From Dendrophyllia cribrosa (Eukaryota > Cnidaria > Anthozoa > Scleractinia > Dendrophylliidae): 64,000 nucleotides of DNA. The notes below the pieces were generated by a model. That model saw nothing but the letters and a program-made list of their open reading frames with translations. It did no database searches and was not told the origin of the DNA. Below are positions 22,113 to 35,749 of the stretch, one piece after another (within the stretch, counting starts at the first letter, position 1; every line of letters begins with the position of its first letter). The stretch spans positions 20,418,129 to 20,482,128 of the forward strand of contig JAJLRJ010000011.1 of NCBI GenBank assembly GCA_024195265.1, read 5' to 3'. A program made the translations under genes and the position numbers.

Positions 22113-22902
22113 GCAAAATAAATAAAGGACAACTCATCCCGGTTTGTAGAAAGTTTTTTTAAAAAGCACAAGTTTATAGAAAGTATATTTCTGTCCATAT
22201 CTGAATTGGAGATCAATTGAACACGAGCGGAAAGCGCAAGTCTCGCGTAGGCTAATAAAAGCGAGACTCGCGCATTGCTCTCGCTGCTGGTTCTGCCCAC
22301 CCACTCTTCTGAAACAGGCCAACCTTTCCCGCCAACAGATGTAAGAACTATTAAATGATGACAACTTCGAAGAACAGCTTGCATACTAATATTTCGGTTC
22401 TTATTATTTGTTGTAACTATTAGCTTATTAATATTCTTTGTAACCTTCCTAGTGGCCCCATGTTATCATATTATCTTTCTTACGTTTGATATAAGAACCG
22501 AAATATTACGTTTACCCTTGTTTGTTTGTTTATTTGTTGTTTTCTTGCTTATACTTCTATTTTAAGTTTGCAAGATGTTCTTCGGAGTTGTCGTCATTTT
22601 TCAGATCTTCATCAAGGGGTTTACGTCCCGCCTCAACTTTTATTTTTGACACCCCCAATTCCTCCCACTCTGCCACCACCCCACTCCTATGAGACATGAG
22701 ACTCTAGACTAGGGTCTAGACTGCACATACGAACAGTGGTTTTTCAAAGATAAAGAAATGCGGACTATTCGTAAAAAGCGTAAACATCTGTGGCGAATAA
22801 AGATTGCAGACTGCGGAACAGTCCATATTTTTGGATGAATCCTTCAAGAAGCAAAGCCGTGTGAAGGCGGCCGAAAAGTTCGACCGTGAGTGAGAGACTT
22901 GC

Positions 22903-23221
22903 CCCCGGGGGGAGACTCCCATATAATTAAAATGACGGGGTGCTCGTCAGAAATTTTTGAAAAACACCCTAAAAGGTACCAGAATCTTGTTTGATGGATG
23001 TGCCTCTAAATGAATTTTTATATCTAAGTGGTACCAATTCTAAAACACTTGTTATATTCTGTCATATTTTTTTTGGCTTTATACCGTAAAAGGTACCGCG
23101 ATAATTTTAACTGTTGTCATTTTAGATTTAAGCACCCTAAGCGGTACCAATCTGCAAATTTTGACCCCTAAAAGGTACGACGAGCACCATCGTCATTTTT
23201 ATATGAGAGTCCCCCCTCGGG
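22903..23221. mobile_element. CCCCGGGG-ended MITE with 8-bp TSD and GGTACC-type internal repeats
   Basis: Starts CCCCGGGGGGAGACTCCC and ends GAGAGTCCCCCCTCGGG, flanked by AGACTTGC (22895-22902 and 23222-23229). Inner inverted blocks are AATGACGGGGTGCTCGTC and GACGAGCACCATCGTCATT. The interior has recurrent AAAAGGTACC words. Interior sequence differs from the 5746 and 12700 elements, but ends and TSD length agree. Confidence 0.8.
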
Positions 23222-23229
23222 AGACTTGC

Positions 23230-23695
23230 GCGCTCAAGCCAGTCGGCGAGGCTCGCGCGCGAGAACGCGTCTCGACGTGTGTATTGGCGTTTCGTATCTC
23301 AACCATGATCCAAGACTGGGTCCCTGCAGCCATTGAAGCTTGGGGTGCTGCAAAACATCTGTCAGCAACTAGAGTTAGAGGTGCCTCCAAAACCTGTCCG
23401 CCGCAAGGGACTCTACATGGAACTTCTTAATAAAGCTGTGGCTAGTTGCACGTGTTAGTTTCACAAAAACAATGCTGATGTAAAAACATAATGTATTTTG
23501 TTTTATTTCATTGGTCAAAAAAATCTGTCGTTTCCGCAGAGGCCTCTTTCGCGCCGCGATAAGAATTCATCAAGGAGAGGCTGGGGTGAAAGAAAACGGG
23601 AAGCGCGCGAATTTTTTTATTGTTAGTATGGATTTTTTTCTGTTTCGGCGTTTCTTTGCTGACTCAGAACCTCTGCAGAGAAAAGAGTGTGTAAA
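23230..23695. other. Non-coding interval
   Basis: The CpG-rich stretch 23220-23420 has an open plus frame without any recognised domain; not called. Confidence 0.35.
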
Positions 23696-23900
23696 GCCTG
23701 ATTTTCTCTAGCGATATAAGGATAAGCATAAGCGGGAGCATTACAGCGCTTATGTCCAATAACTGAAAAACGGTCCCAACACTGCATTGTCCAGAGAAAT
23801 AAAACGCGTACGACATTGAGCATAAGCATAAGCGTAAGCGCAATTGTATGCGTCAGTGTTCGTTTTCACTTGACGCAAATTCTTATGCTTATGCTAGGGG
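23696..23900. mobile_element. GCATAA-type MITE, third copy
   Basis: Shares GGATAAGCATAAGCGGGAGC, ACAGCGCTTATGTCCA and GTTCGTTTTCACTTGACG with 2545-2735. Ends are mutated. Confidence 0.6.
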
Positions 23901-23977
23901 TTTAACATCAGTTCCAATGAAATAAACAAATTACATCATTGGAATAGTACGGCGCTATTCTTATGTTTTGGGTTTAA

Positions 23978-26199
23978 GGGCCCATTATAGTATTCCGTTG
24001 CTAGGTAATGCGGTTGCTATGCAGAGCTAAATCAAGTACAATTTTATTTCCGGTGAAAGTGACAGGCAGCTTTGCGCGAGAGTCCGTACAAATTCAAAAC
24101 TGTCCTAAACAATGCCAAATTTGAAGTTCGTCTCGTTTAACTCCTGAATTCTTGGTTAGTACTTAAACTTATTTGAAGCTGGATATTTTTTCTCTGGAAA
24201 CATTCGTCTTGGACGGTTTTCAAGCTGATTCAAAACGTAGAAATATAAACTGAAGGAGTAAGAACGCTCAACTGATCAGTTCACAGATATCGGAATCTGC
24301 TAAAAGTTTATTCCCACTGCTTCAGTCTTCGTACCGTTTTTTCGTTTCTTTTTGTCAATGCTGACCAGGTCAACTGGAATTCTGGACTGAGAAGTTAGAG
24401 GATATATCTGGAGCCAACATGTGAGTAAGATGTTAACATTTGCAGAAAAGTGCTAGAGTTTTTACAATTTCAACGCGAAGCGTAGCGCGTTTGTTTTTCT
24501 CGTAGCTACAGTTTTTACGTATTTTTCAGGGCCGATTTCGTATAAACTTAGAAGCCGTCAAAGTTGTACAGATTTCAACGAAGTGTGAATAAACAAAGTA
24601 CAATGAGTTCAAATTTGTTTGATGGAAATTATTAATAAAAAAATTATTTTCAATTCGTTTAGTTTTATTTATACTCGTACCGTTTTTCCGTCCGTGGAAG
24701 ATTGTTTAACTTCGGGATTAACTGATAAATTGTCATTGTGTGTTGATACGATGCAACTTCAGGCAAAAACTTCAGTGAAAAAATAATAAAAAAACTTCAA
24801 ATTAAAAAAGTAAGACAGTGCGTTGTACCTATTGAAAAAAGATGTTTACGTTTTAGATTTATATTTTCATTGAATGAAAACAAATTGAACCATCGATTTA
24901 GATGGATTCGACGCTGGTATTGCATAAGGTTTCTTATTATTCAAAACACGGACTTCAACCTTGGACTTTCGTCTTTTGACTTCGCCTATTCTGCCTTCCA
25001 CTTTAATGATAATCGAGTACTTCTTAACTGTTTGATTTCTTTCGAGCTATTCCGCCAAAAATGGCCACTTATAACTGAGATAACCGTTTGCACATAAAAC
25101 AAATTAAACGGCGCATAATTTTGGGCAAACAAAACAAAATAACATTGCATCTTTTCCGTTTCGATCTGTATATAACTTAAAAACATTGCATGTGATAAAA
25201 TCAGAAGCACAAAACTAATAAGCTTCTGATAAAACAAATAGGACTGCTCTAATGGCTTTGTTGCTATTTTAGAGGAGGGAAAAAATTGTCGATGGAGGAT
25301 ATCTAGTAATTATATTGACCTCTATATTTTTTGCTCCTAAGATTGTCGACTGTTGTTTGAAAAGAAAGTGAAAGAAAAGTTTCTTTCTTTTTTATGTAAG
25401 TGCCATACCGCTCTTCAAATTCAAGGAAAACCGTCTCACAGATGCTTGAGTTCCCAAACCAATGCTTTGGACGTTTTCGATTTGAAGGCATTTTCCTGCT
25501 CACCCATGCCTGCTAAAGTGATCGAAGGCTTGTGATCTGACAGATACAGGCATGACTCGTTTCTCCTTGTCTGCATAGAAAGGCAACTTTTTCGAGTGAA
25601 GGTTGAAACGTACTTCACAAACGATAACCATACTCAACAAATCCTAACAAAATGAAGGTCTTACTTCAAGAGTTCGGCAGTTTCCAATTTATAGCACAGG
25701 AAGCCCAGGTTGATAACAGGCCACCTACTTCCGGTAAAGACAAAGGCGAACCTAACTCGGCGCAAATAGAGGCTAATTTATTTTTAACAAATTCAATCGA
25801 AAGATAAAAGATTTTTCGTGAAACGTAAGCATGCTTTTTGCGAAAAATCAAAAAACAAAAAATTAAGACGCAAAAACGTGGTTTTGAGAACACATTTTTC
25901 CTCATATTATTTTTACTTTTCATCCTTAAAGAAAACGCATGCTTACGTTTTTTTTAAATGGTGTATAAAATCCAATGATGCAAAAATTTTTTGATAAAAC
26001 TGTAAGTTTCTGAAGTTACGCTCATTTTTCTGTTTTGGGTCACGTGACATTGGGCGTGGCCTGATGACGTCACAACCCGAACCACAGGTGTACTTAAAGG
26101 TTGCTGTTCAAATTTGGTCAAATATAAGCAAAAATTTGCCAAGCTAGAGCAAACTGATTTTTCCCTAGCAACGGCCTGAAAAGATACTATAATGGGCCC
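23978..26199. mobile_element. 2.2 kb non-autonomous element with TTAA TSD
   Basis: Ends GGGCCCATTATAGTAT and ATACTATAATGGGCCC are inverted, followed inward by CGTTGCTAGG and CCTAGCAACG, and flanked by TTAA (23974-23977, 26200-26203). A TTAA duplication fits piggyBac or Kolobok. No transposase frame is visible inside; the interior is AT-rich with no recognised gene. Confidence 0.7.
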
Positions 26200-26203
26200 T
26201 TAA

Positions 26204-29200
26204 CCACTCTGTTACGCTCAGTCTCATTGTTGACCGTTTTCTGATTCTTTTTACTTACTTGCGTGTAAATTTAACGTCCGAGAGCAAAAGATGTTTGGTA
26301 AAAAATAAGGAATATGTAGAAATATATAACGAAAAATTATACAAACTCCCCAGTATTTGTACAATTGCAGAATGTTTGGTAACCTTTGATATAATTTGTT
26401 TTATCTCATTTCGCTATAAAAAAATGCGAATCAGTTCTCGATAACAGTTTTTACTTACAATACCAGAAACATATGCCGGCCAAAAAACATGGCAACATAG
26501 GGGGTGGGGGTGAGGTAGGACTATTAGTTCGGGGAGGGTAGGGGAGGGAAGGGGAAGGGGTACGGCGACTGTTGACTAGACCCGGCTCCATTGCCTTTTT
26601 GAGTGCGAAGAGCGAATCGCGAATCGCGCGAGGGGAGGAAGACTGTCGTCGAATGCTGTGTGAATACTTACAGCCATGCTCCGTCACGCGTGACCAGTAA
26701 TCTAGAGAATGAAATGAACATTTGAATATTTCTTTGTAACGTCCGAGATTTGAATGAAACCTTGAAGATCTCTGTGGAAAACACTTTGAAAGTCACAAAT
26801 TAACGGAAAATAACTTCGCTGCACGCATAAAAAACCCTAATATTGTTAGGATATGTAACATTTCAAACAAAATGATATTTTGTTGCTCTTTGTTTCCGAA
26901 AATGCGGTAAAATTCTCACGGGAATTCCGAATCTCGGAATGAATTTTCAAAACCGACGCGTAATATTGAAAACTCCATTCAATTTTTAAAAATACTGGTC
27001 ACGCGTGACGGAGCATGGCTGTAACTGCGATTGGACCCTCCGTCGGAGGAATCAAATAAAAAAAAAAAAAACCGGCTAATCGCAGGTTAGTTGAACACGG
27101 GATTTTAATAATTTGCAAGATGCCTTAATTTAATTTTGTATTTTGTTTTTACTGCAGAGCTGGCAGTGAGGGTGGGTTGGGGTTGAAAATTTGGGAAACG
27201 CCACCAACCTATAAATTACCGTTTTTGTGCAGTTTATTTTAGACTAGAAAGTACAAACATATTGAACTAAAAATAAACATTCGGTTACAATGTAAACGAA
27301 AGAAATTTGAATTTGTTTACAGTTAGTGGCACGAAACGTGACTTTCGTTGCGGGTGGCTTGCGTTACTTAGCTAGAGGTTATCTTGAGGTCACGTATGAA
27401 TCAAATTATCTTGGGACGAGGTCCAAACGGCATTTCTGTGGGTCATTCTTTCCTTTAAAGAAAAGCGAGAAATGATTTCTGTATAACGGAAAATGAATAC
27501 CAATGGTCATCGTGAGCTGTGGTAAAAGGTCGGCTGGCAAAATACATTGACCCTTTGATCCCGACGAAATTAGAAGGAATTCCGCATCGGCGAGTTCAAA
27601 ATGACAAAATGTTGTTGTTGCTCAAATGCCTAACTGTTTTATTTACTGTCGGAATTGTATTTTATTTCCAAAGCTAAAACTTTCCTAAAGGACAACACGG
27701 TAACCAAGGATTCCTCTCATATAGGTTTCGTGATCAGATCAAACATACCAGAGGCCATTTATAGCCTTCGAAGTTGGCCTTCATTTCCGCTTTTGTTGAT
27801 AGACACAAATGTTGACTTACGAAATGTGTCCGTTAAATAAGTTACAAGCACATTTTTCAAAATATTTAAACGGGGTTTTTAAAAGTAATATATATATTTA
27901 GGCTTAGCCTAACAGCGGCGCCCTCTGAAGACCCTCTGAACAAGCTTAACTAAGATGAAACTTAACTAATAGGTGAAAGGTCGGAAGCACAAGAATTAAG
28001 ATTAATATTGACGACCGGGCTATTTTTCAATTTTAGCAATTCTCAAAAACAGTATTACCCGACCGTCTGCACAGTACATTTAGACCGTACAAAAGTTCAC
28101 AAAAACAACTTTTTCTCCGTCTAGAATAACTATTACGACTACTGTTAAAAAATACAGTGGTAGCTTGTCAAAAAATGCCTGAGAAGCTATTGCGAACAAT
28201 ACAGCTTTCAGAAAACATCCCTTGGGAGCCCTAGTGTGACACTTGATTCGTGACAAATGTACCTTTCCCTCCGGTGGAGGGTCATGTTGTCAGCGCGTGA
28301 CTTGGTTCAAATGGACCAATCAGAGTTGAGGATGAAACCAGATACTTGTCGTTGAGTAACGACCGTTGGCGCGAGGTCGATCACAAGCACATCTGGAAAG
28401 CCGAATAGGCGAATTTAAAGCAAAATATCTCGTTCTTTACGAGTCTTTCGACCGCCGAGGCACACGAATGTGGAGTGAAATTTATTGGGCTCTAAGGAAC
28501 TGTTGGTTTTATTGCGATTCGGGACTTTTCCTTTTAAGGAGAGAGCGATTTGTGGAGTGACCTCTGGCCAGCGATCGATGCAGTGGTCTGCCTTTCCTTC
28601 TTTTTAGAAGGAGAGACAACGACTTCGAATAACTTCGCTAAATGGCGTCGGAATGGCTTCAAATTCAGTACAAGACACAAGTAAGCGACACATTTGAGGT
28701 AGATAAACTTTATTTCAAAATAGATAGTTATTTACCCAATTTTAGAGAATCCGTGATTTTCCCATACATTTCTCTATATACACAAGCTGTCGCATACACT
28801 ACGTATGTAGAGTCGAATTTTGAGCTTGGGAAGCCTGTGGTTAGAACTATAATAAAATTCAAGTCTTGTTTTGTTTACATAAAATCGCTTTTCAACCTAT
28901 GTAATGAATGAACAAGCACATAAAAATGGACAACACAATCTTCTTTCGATAAATTTTATTCAAATCTCCATTAGTTTATGTTGAAAAGCAAAACGGAAAA
29001 CGCGCATCGAGGCCGAGCCGTGTCTTCGATGAAATTCAAGAAATTAATACAACTGAATTTAAGCTACACGTTTAAAAACAATTCTCCAAAACTAACGAGA
29101 ACACATTAACAAAAAGTCAATCACAGATTGATATCTAGATAAATTCCCATCGAAAAATGTAATTTGTTTTACCTTTAAGTCCCTCCGGCGACTACTGTGC

Positions 29201-32200
29201 TTGGAAATTCTTTAAATCTCCGCTTTGGTGCTGAAATCCGTAAAACGAACCCATCTCTCGCATTGCTAAAAACGTATATAGTTCCTCGAAGCAAGATTTT
29301 ATCCCTGAAAGCTCTTCTTTTTCCACTAAAGCGGCTCCTGAGTATCCCTTAATTAGCATCCCTGTCTTGAGTAGCAAACCACGAAAAAATGCAGGAAAAT
29401 AACGACTTTAATTTAAACCGTTTTCTCCGCTCAGTAAACACAGCAAAACATCAAAGTGTTTTCCCACCTGACGTGACATTCGGCCGTGTAACCGCGCGAA
29501 AAAAAGCCTCGCTTTGGTTTCAACATGACGTCGTACGCGCATATTTTGCGACGTCATACGCGCCGCGAGCTAGTCCTCCGCTAAGATCCCGGATGTTGTG
29601 TGGCGTCATACGCGCATGCGCGCTAACCTTGCGCGACACACAAGCGACACACATGTTTTTGTTGCAGACAGCGCCCGCGAAACATTCCGCTAGCCATGAC
29701 CATGAAAAATGAGGGCATAGGTTCTATGAGTATGGGGCTCCGCAGCCGGGCCTTCGGCCCGGCTAGTGCTCCGCTAAGAACAAAGTAACATTTGTGCCAA
29801 GTTTCGTCTTTAGAATATGTTTTGTACGCGTTCACCATCTTCTCAAAGTTGCGTTATAATTCTGCTGTTTTTGAGTGCCGAAAACCGTCATAATTCCATT
29901 TTTCAAACTTCTTTAAATTTCGCCTTTTAAATAAATCGCTGGAACTTAAAACTATTTTTCCTTAAACTAGTTCACCAAAAGGGATGTTTTGGCCAAAAAA
30001 GAAAAAATTCGATTTTTCGTGAGTGTCTTACGATTCTCGATCTTCTCGGAATATGGCTCTTAAACACAACAACGCTGGATTCAACAAGTGGCTGGAAATC
30101 CTTGTCCGAGAAAATTAACCATCGAAACTCCGCCAAACGGTGACTTGAAATTCAGCGCGATCGAGCAACGAAGAGACAACGAGAGCCTAGATTACAAAGA
30201 CTTCGAACAGCCTAGGCACACCGTTTGACTAGGTTCAAACGCCTTGACAAAAAGCCGCCATTAGAATTATGAACGTAACCGATCAGGAGAGGCGATACCG
30301 ACTGGAAGTGTTAGACTAAATGATTCTGTTGTAGACGCAACGAGACTCGTGACGATCTATCTTTCATACGTACCCGATACGGTAGGGAAAAGAAAAAAGA
30401 CTGATTGCAGGAAAGGCTCAGAGAAGAAGAGCGATTAAGAAATGTACCTCAAATCACCGGCTTTTGCATAAAAAAAAAACGATTTTAAGTAGCTAAACTA
30501 CTGAGAGGATAAGTTCAATCAAACACTGAAAAATAATTATCTTAGTACACGCTGTAATTTGATGTTTATTGATATTCTCACTAAGGTCACTAAGGAACTT
30601 TTTAAATGATCAAAACTACAGATAAATGATCAAAACTACAGATCACATAGGTGGAAATTATTTCCCAAATATACAACATTGACATGATGTAGCATTGTTT
30701 GTGAATGAACAGTGAGTGAAATGTGGTTTGTATACGTGTACGGTATCTTGAGTTTACAGCATTCTTCATAAAATACTTCAATAAGAAATAACATTCGAAT
30801 GGATTAGTAAGGAGAATTTCTGTTTACAATTTGGATAAAAACATTTTGTTAGGAAAAAACAATTTTCTGTTAGCAATCATGACCAGCTAATGTGTAGCAA
30901 CTGTATACATGTAGGTAAACATATGACACATCAACATTACTGCTTCCACATTTATTATTGAAACGGTGATCAGTATCTTAAATCTCCTCACAATATCAGT
31001 GTACGAGCAACTACATAGATTATGCAAATTGAGAACCTGATCACCTTCAACATGAGTTGTCTGGAAATTGAATACAAATTCACTGTAGTTATATGGCTAT
31101 GTGAACTGTATTGACAGTAAGGAGAATGTACATCAACAAATGAAATTTGATTTCCAGATTTTTAAAGGGGCTAACTGGTAATGAAGACCTAAGTCCTGGC
31201 CTTAACCTACAAATTCTCCATCCAGGTCTCTATACATTGCTTATGGTATTTGCAGAGAATCTGTAGCTTCATCTTGAATATTCATGTTTTGTAATCAATT
31301 TTGTAATTCCCATGACCTGTATCCAAAATATAGTATTGTTACTGCTGGGCGAATCTCGTGCCACTTTCACCATTGAGTTTTTTTTTTGGACAACATCACT
31401 TTTCAGCAGCAGTTACCTCCTGTGATCTCAACCATTCAAGCAAATAGAGAATTGTGTTGCCAATTATTTGATACCCAGTATATGGAACAAAAACTATACC
31501 AGTATCTAAAGGGAACAGGTTAATTTGGGAGATAGCACTCACAAGCTTCAAAATGGAATTTAATTGAAACAATCGAAATAAACAGAACACCACTGCATAT
31601 TGTCCTGGACCCATGTCCACAACAGTACTTAATACATCCACTTTGAGACAAATTTTCCTTCAGACAAAAATTAATGAACATAGGTGGGGATGGGGATGGG
31701 GGAGGGGGGATGGGGGGGGGGGGGGGGGGGAGGGAGAGGAAGGGCCTGAGGATCGTTTGCTACCCAGTCCCATAGCAGTTACAACGACCCGCAGCTCAAA
31801 GCCCAAAACTGACCAGCGCCAGCTCCCATTTATTTTATTTTAGGAAGACAGGGCACAAAGTACAAGTTAAATGGAAGAGACTGGGAACGAAAATGCCTCA
31901 ACTTTAAATTTTGGGGCCATTGCAAGCAAGCAACCCAACCTCTCCATTTAAATCAAAAATTCCATCTCTCCCTCCCATATCGCTAAAATTTTGCAGTGCA
32001 TCCTCCCCCGAGCTTCGCGAGGTTCTGCCAGACACGTATTTCTAGTATATTAACAATATACTGTCAACTCATTAAACGTTTTGAAAGTTTACTAAAAAAA
32101 GTTCTAAGCGTTTGAAAACTATGAACCGCAGAACTGTCGGCGCCATTTGCCAACACAATTTTGCTCAGGCAAGAAGCGTTTTGATCAGTTTTCAACGATC

Positions 32201-32572
32201 GAAAAGAAGCTCATTAGTTTGAGCCGGAAAGATGAAAAAATAGTTACATAAACTAATTATTTTATACATCCTTGCCCACGTTTCCACTTAATACTAAATG
32301 AATCCCACCAAATAAAACAAAAAACGCCTCGGATTTGAACAAGCCCGCCGTCCCCAGAGTTGCGCAATACTACACATTTGTGGACGACCAAACTGCATTT
32401 TTATACTTGGTCGCACAAGCTGTTTTCTTCCTGAGAATGATCATAAATTTTTTAGAATGAAAAAAAAATACACAGGGGTAAATACTATCTTAATCATCGG
32501 AATAAAAGGAATAAAATATGAAAGATATGTGTGAAAACAGTTTTAGAGTTTTAGAGTCAGTTAAGGTCAAAT
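26204..32572. other. Long non-coding interval
   Basis: No gene I can support. It holds a CpG-rich block at 29500-29780 with three GTCATACGCGC/GTCGTACGCGC words and a hairpin GCCGGGCC TTC GGCCCGGC (29736-29754), a G-run at 31690-31735, and two copies of ACGCGTGACGGAGCATGGCT in opposite orientation (about 26670-26690 and 27000-27020). Segment 28900-29480 is related to 35750-36300. Confidence 0.4.
28900..29480 (-). repeat. Dispersed repeat D, copy 1
   Basis: Shares TAAATTCCCATCGAAAA, AAAAAGTCAATCACARATTG and CTCCGCTT with 35750-36300, interrupted there by a MITE. Minus-strand frames in both copies give weakly similar peptides (GYSGAALVEKEELS and EYSEAAVVEKKDNLS), hinting at a degraded coding element. 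Confidence 0.5.
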
Positions 32573-33025
32573 AAAGCCCCGTCTACACGAGCAATTTTTA
32601 TGTGGCAACTGTATGTGGCAATTTTTATTTGACCGTGTAGATGGCCCCGTCAACACGAGCAATTTTTATGTGGCAATTTTTATTTGCCCGTGTAGATGAT
32701 CGACAAATATTTGTTGTTATTATTTGGGACTGGGTTCTATAGATGACGTCGAAAAAATTGTCACATTTTATGTGGCGTCTCGTCTACACGGACAATTATC
32801 GGTATGTGGCAATTTTTATTTGCCACATAAAATGTGGCGTCTCGTCTACACGGACAATTATCGGTATGTGGCAATTTTTATTTGCCACATAAAACTAACA
32901 CGCCAGCTTTTCATCAAATACAGTTGTCACATAAAAATTGGCCATTTTTCATCATCTACACGGGCAAATAAAAATTGCCACATAAAAAATTGCCACATAA
33001 AAATTGCTCGTGTAGACGGGGCTTT
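32573..33025. mobile_element. MITE with GCCCCGTCTACACGAG ends and internal echo repeats
   Basis: Ends AAAGCCCCGTCTACACGAG and its reverse complement are nearly perfect and continue inward through CAATTTTTATGTGGCAA. Inside, CGTCTACACGGACAATTATC with the following ATGTGGCAATTTTTATTTG is tandemly duplicated (about 32778-32895), and further truncated copies of the terminus occur. No convincing TSD. Confidence 0.75.
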
Positions 33026-34978
33026 TTAAACAATTCCAATTAAAACAAACTGAGAAAAGCAACACAATTATCCAAACGAATGTTGTTGGCGATGTGAACA
33101 AAGAAATAATGTTTAAACATTTGTCTAAACCGCAATACTTTGAACCGAAAAACGATCATTCCAGTTAACAGTATTAAGCAAAGTTATGGCCAAGAAAAAT
33201 TTATGTCTATCATAAACATATTAAATGTATTCATTTTGAAGCCATGTACAGTAGATTAAAGCAAAACACTGTTGATAATAAATAAAATGTACAATCAGAG
33301 TAGCAGCTACTTTATCAAAGAATGAGGTCTACACTGTAACTGCAAGTCATAGTTAACTCTTTCAAATAAACTTAAATAACTTCACTTTTGAAGTCGACTG
33401 AAAAGTGAATGATATGAATTAATGAGTTTTGTACGTTCCCGTTTAAGATTATCAAAAACAACAGCTGTACAGGGCTTGACGTTCTGTGTGTGCGTTTAGA
33501 GTTTCTTCCGTTGCTGGCGATCAATTTTTATCAAAGAGAATCGGTCATTATCTTTGAGGTAAGTTGTACTATCTTTAGTTAGTTTGTTCTGGCTTTGTGC
33601 TTCGTTTTGGCGCTCAGTATAGTTGGCTTTTTAACACTGATGCAACTAGAAGTGAAAACGTGTAAGGAAGTTAAATATGATTTAAGCAAATATATATATA
33701 AAACAGACATTGGTTTCCAGGTATAGGTTTACTTGTAAGGAAACATAGATGGATAAGATATTAGCAAAGTATCTCAGTTTAATTTATCTTTTACGATTTG
33801 CTGATTCAGCAGAAAAGAGCTTCATAGCTAACACTGGAACCAACTTTAAAGATGTGATTCAATACAGTTTTAAGTATGCCATATTCTATTTATTCTCTCC
33901 CGCCTTCTTCTGGCACGGTTTGCGTTCAAATGTATAAGCTAAAAATAAACCAATCCTTGCTGGTATGAACGAGTATTAAAAAAAACATTCAACCCTGTTG
34001 GAGTTAAGAAAAAAATATGATTTTTTTTAAATGTTCGACAATATATTGTTTGATTATTTTATAATAAAAAAATAACTTTACAATCATGATCATAATATCA
34101 CCATCACCATAGGTGTTCATTGTGTAAGAGGATTGTTTAAAGGATTTCAGAAGGTATACGTTTATGTTTTTAGTGGCTATATATACAGATGTATGTGACA
34201 TAATTCACTTATTTCTTAGGAGGAAGATGGGTTGAGATAGACACATTGATCGCTCGTCAACAAGAACACGTACATCTCAAAGTGAAGTAATACACATCGC
34301 ATTTGTGGGTCAAAAAATTAATTCTTCACTTTTTAACAATAACTTTAGAGTTGTAGTACAATGAAAAATTATCACTCAATTATTAAAATTATTGAAAATA
34401 GAAATATTACAATTTCAAGAAAAAAGTTCACTGACAGCTGACGACATCATTTATTTATTGCAGAAACACTGAATGACGTTGCCATTTATAAAAGCCATGT
34501 AGACGTTTATCCTTTTTATAGGTATGTTTTACTTTTATGACTCTCCATATAATACATATTTGTCTGCAAAAGAAACCGACGGATTTTAGTCCTTTCAAAT
34601 ATCAGAAATTCCAGAAACATCAGAAATTTATTTTATAATAATAAAACAAGAGGCTACACTGGTAGCCTGTACTCATGCGCTTGCATAAAAAAAGATATAC
34701 GGTTTATTTTAAATGGGTCACGTACCCCTTCACCCTCAACGAATTTTGCGTGACACACTTAAAAACACGTTAAGACTCGTTTTCAGTACTCGCCGTGAAT
34801 ATTTAATTTATTGATTCCTGATCAAATCCACACTCGTCTAATATTTCCAAAACAGTGACTTCTGTTACATTTGAAAAGACTAATTTTAAAAGCAATGAAA
34901 TCAGTAAACGACTGGGCTATTTTTTCAATTTTAGCAATTCTCAAAAACAGTATTACGCCCCTACGCGACCGTCTGTAA
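33026..34978. other. Non-coding; possible untranslated or leader exon
   Basis: A strong donor (TTTGAG/GTAAGT, exon end 33558) is followed by an acceptor (GGTTTCCAG, exon start 33721) and an ATG at 33749 leading into a hydrophobic stretch (YLSLIYLLRF). This might be a 5' exon and signal peptide of the plus-strand CUB/Ig gene downstream, but no donor with the required phase is evident. Speculative. Confidence 0.2.
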
Positions 34979-34980
34979 TA

Positions 34981-35582
34981 CAGTCAAACCTGTATATAAC
35001 GGCCCTGTATATAGCGGTCACCCTGTATATAACGGTTTCCGAACAACTTCCCGAAAATCATGCCTTATATTTACTGTAAAGTTTGCCTGTATATAGCGGT
35101 CACCTGTATATAACGGACGCGGTCACCCTTTAGACTTCCCGAATCCACAATTTCATTATTTTTTACCTGTACATAACGGTCACCAAATTGGATTACGATC
35201 AAACCATTAGCTATATTAACTATATTCACTTTCGAATTCTGCGTAGTTCCTTGATTATTACACTGTACTTGTCAAGTTGACAGCTGTTGTTTTATAGACC
35301 ATGATAGCGCTCCGCGTCAAATTCCTCTTCTATCAGACATTTTATTTCTATATTATTTTTATTTTCTTCCACGAACATTTTAGGGGCCTTTAACTCGTAT
35401 TTTGAACGTTGCTGTTAACTGTTATTGTCAATAAAATGAAAATTGATTGATTATTTCCATATAAAAACGTTATTCGTTAACTTCCAGTAGAGTTTAAAGG
35501 AAACCTGTATATTGCGGTCACCTGTATATAACGGTCACCTGGCAATTTCCCAAGGATGACCGTTATATACAGGTTTGACTGT
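34981..35582. mobile_element. Tc1/mariner (Tigger-like) MITE, TA TSD
   Basis: Ends CAGTCAAACCTGTATATAAC and its reverse complement, flanked by TA (34979-34980, 35583-35584). The terminal motif TGTATATARCGGTCACC is iterated inside both ends. CAG...CTG termini and a TA duplication fit the pogo/Tigger group. Confidence 0.85.
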
Positions 35583-35749
35583 ATAAGATTGCACAACTGT
35601 ACTCGCTTTGAATATTTAATTTGTTGATCCCGATGAAATCACACTCATCTTTTATTTCCCAAACCATGACTTCTTTCCGTTACATTTGAAAAGACTGCTT
35701 TTAAAACCTATTTTTTAATTTTAGCGAGGCGACGCGTGTGTAGTTAGAA

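Larger units (their letters stand above)
20961..22900. other. Non-coding or degraded element sequence
   Basis: Pyrimidine-rich on the plus strand (TTTGTCT, CCGGCT words at 21030-21250), with a 73-bp direct repeat (21709-21781/22040-22112) and a 17-bp inverted pair, AATATTTCGGTTCTTAT (22388-22404 and 22491-22507). It could be a degraded retroelement, but I see no RT, gag or integrase motif. Confidence 0.35.

Noticed and set aside
23161..23430. 89-residue plus frame in CpG-rich DNA
   Set aside because: Starts inside the MITE at 22903-23221 and has no domain features.
29736..29754. Rho-independent terminator (GC hairpin)
   Set aside because: No T-run follows, and the genome is eukaryotic; read as part of a CpG-rich repeat.
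31396..31641. 81-residue minus-strand frame with possible splice sites (31417-31505)
   Set aside because: The peptide looks protein-like (VFVPYTGYQIIGNTILYLLE), but I recognise no family and no partner exons, so it is too weak to call.
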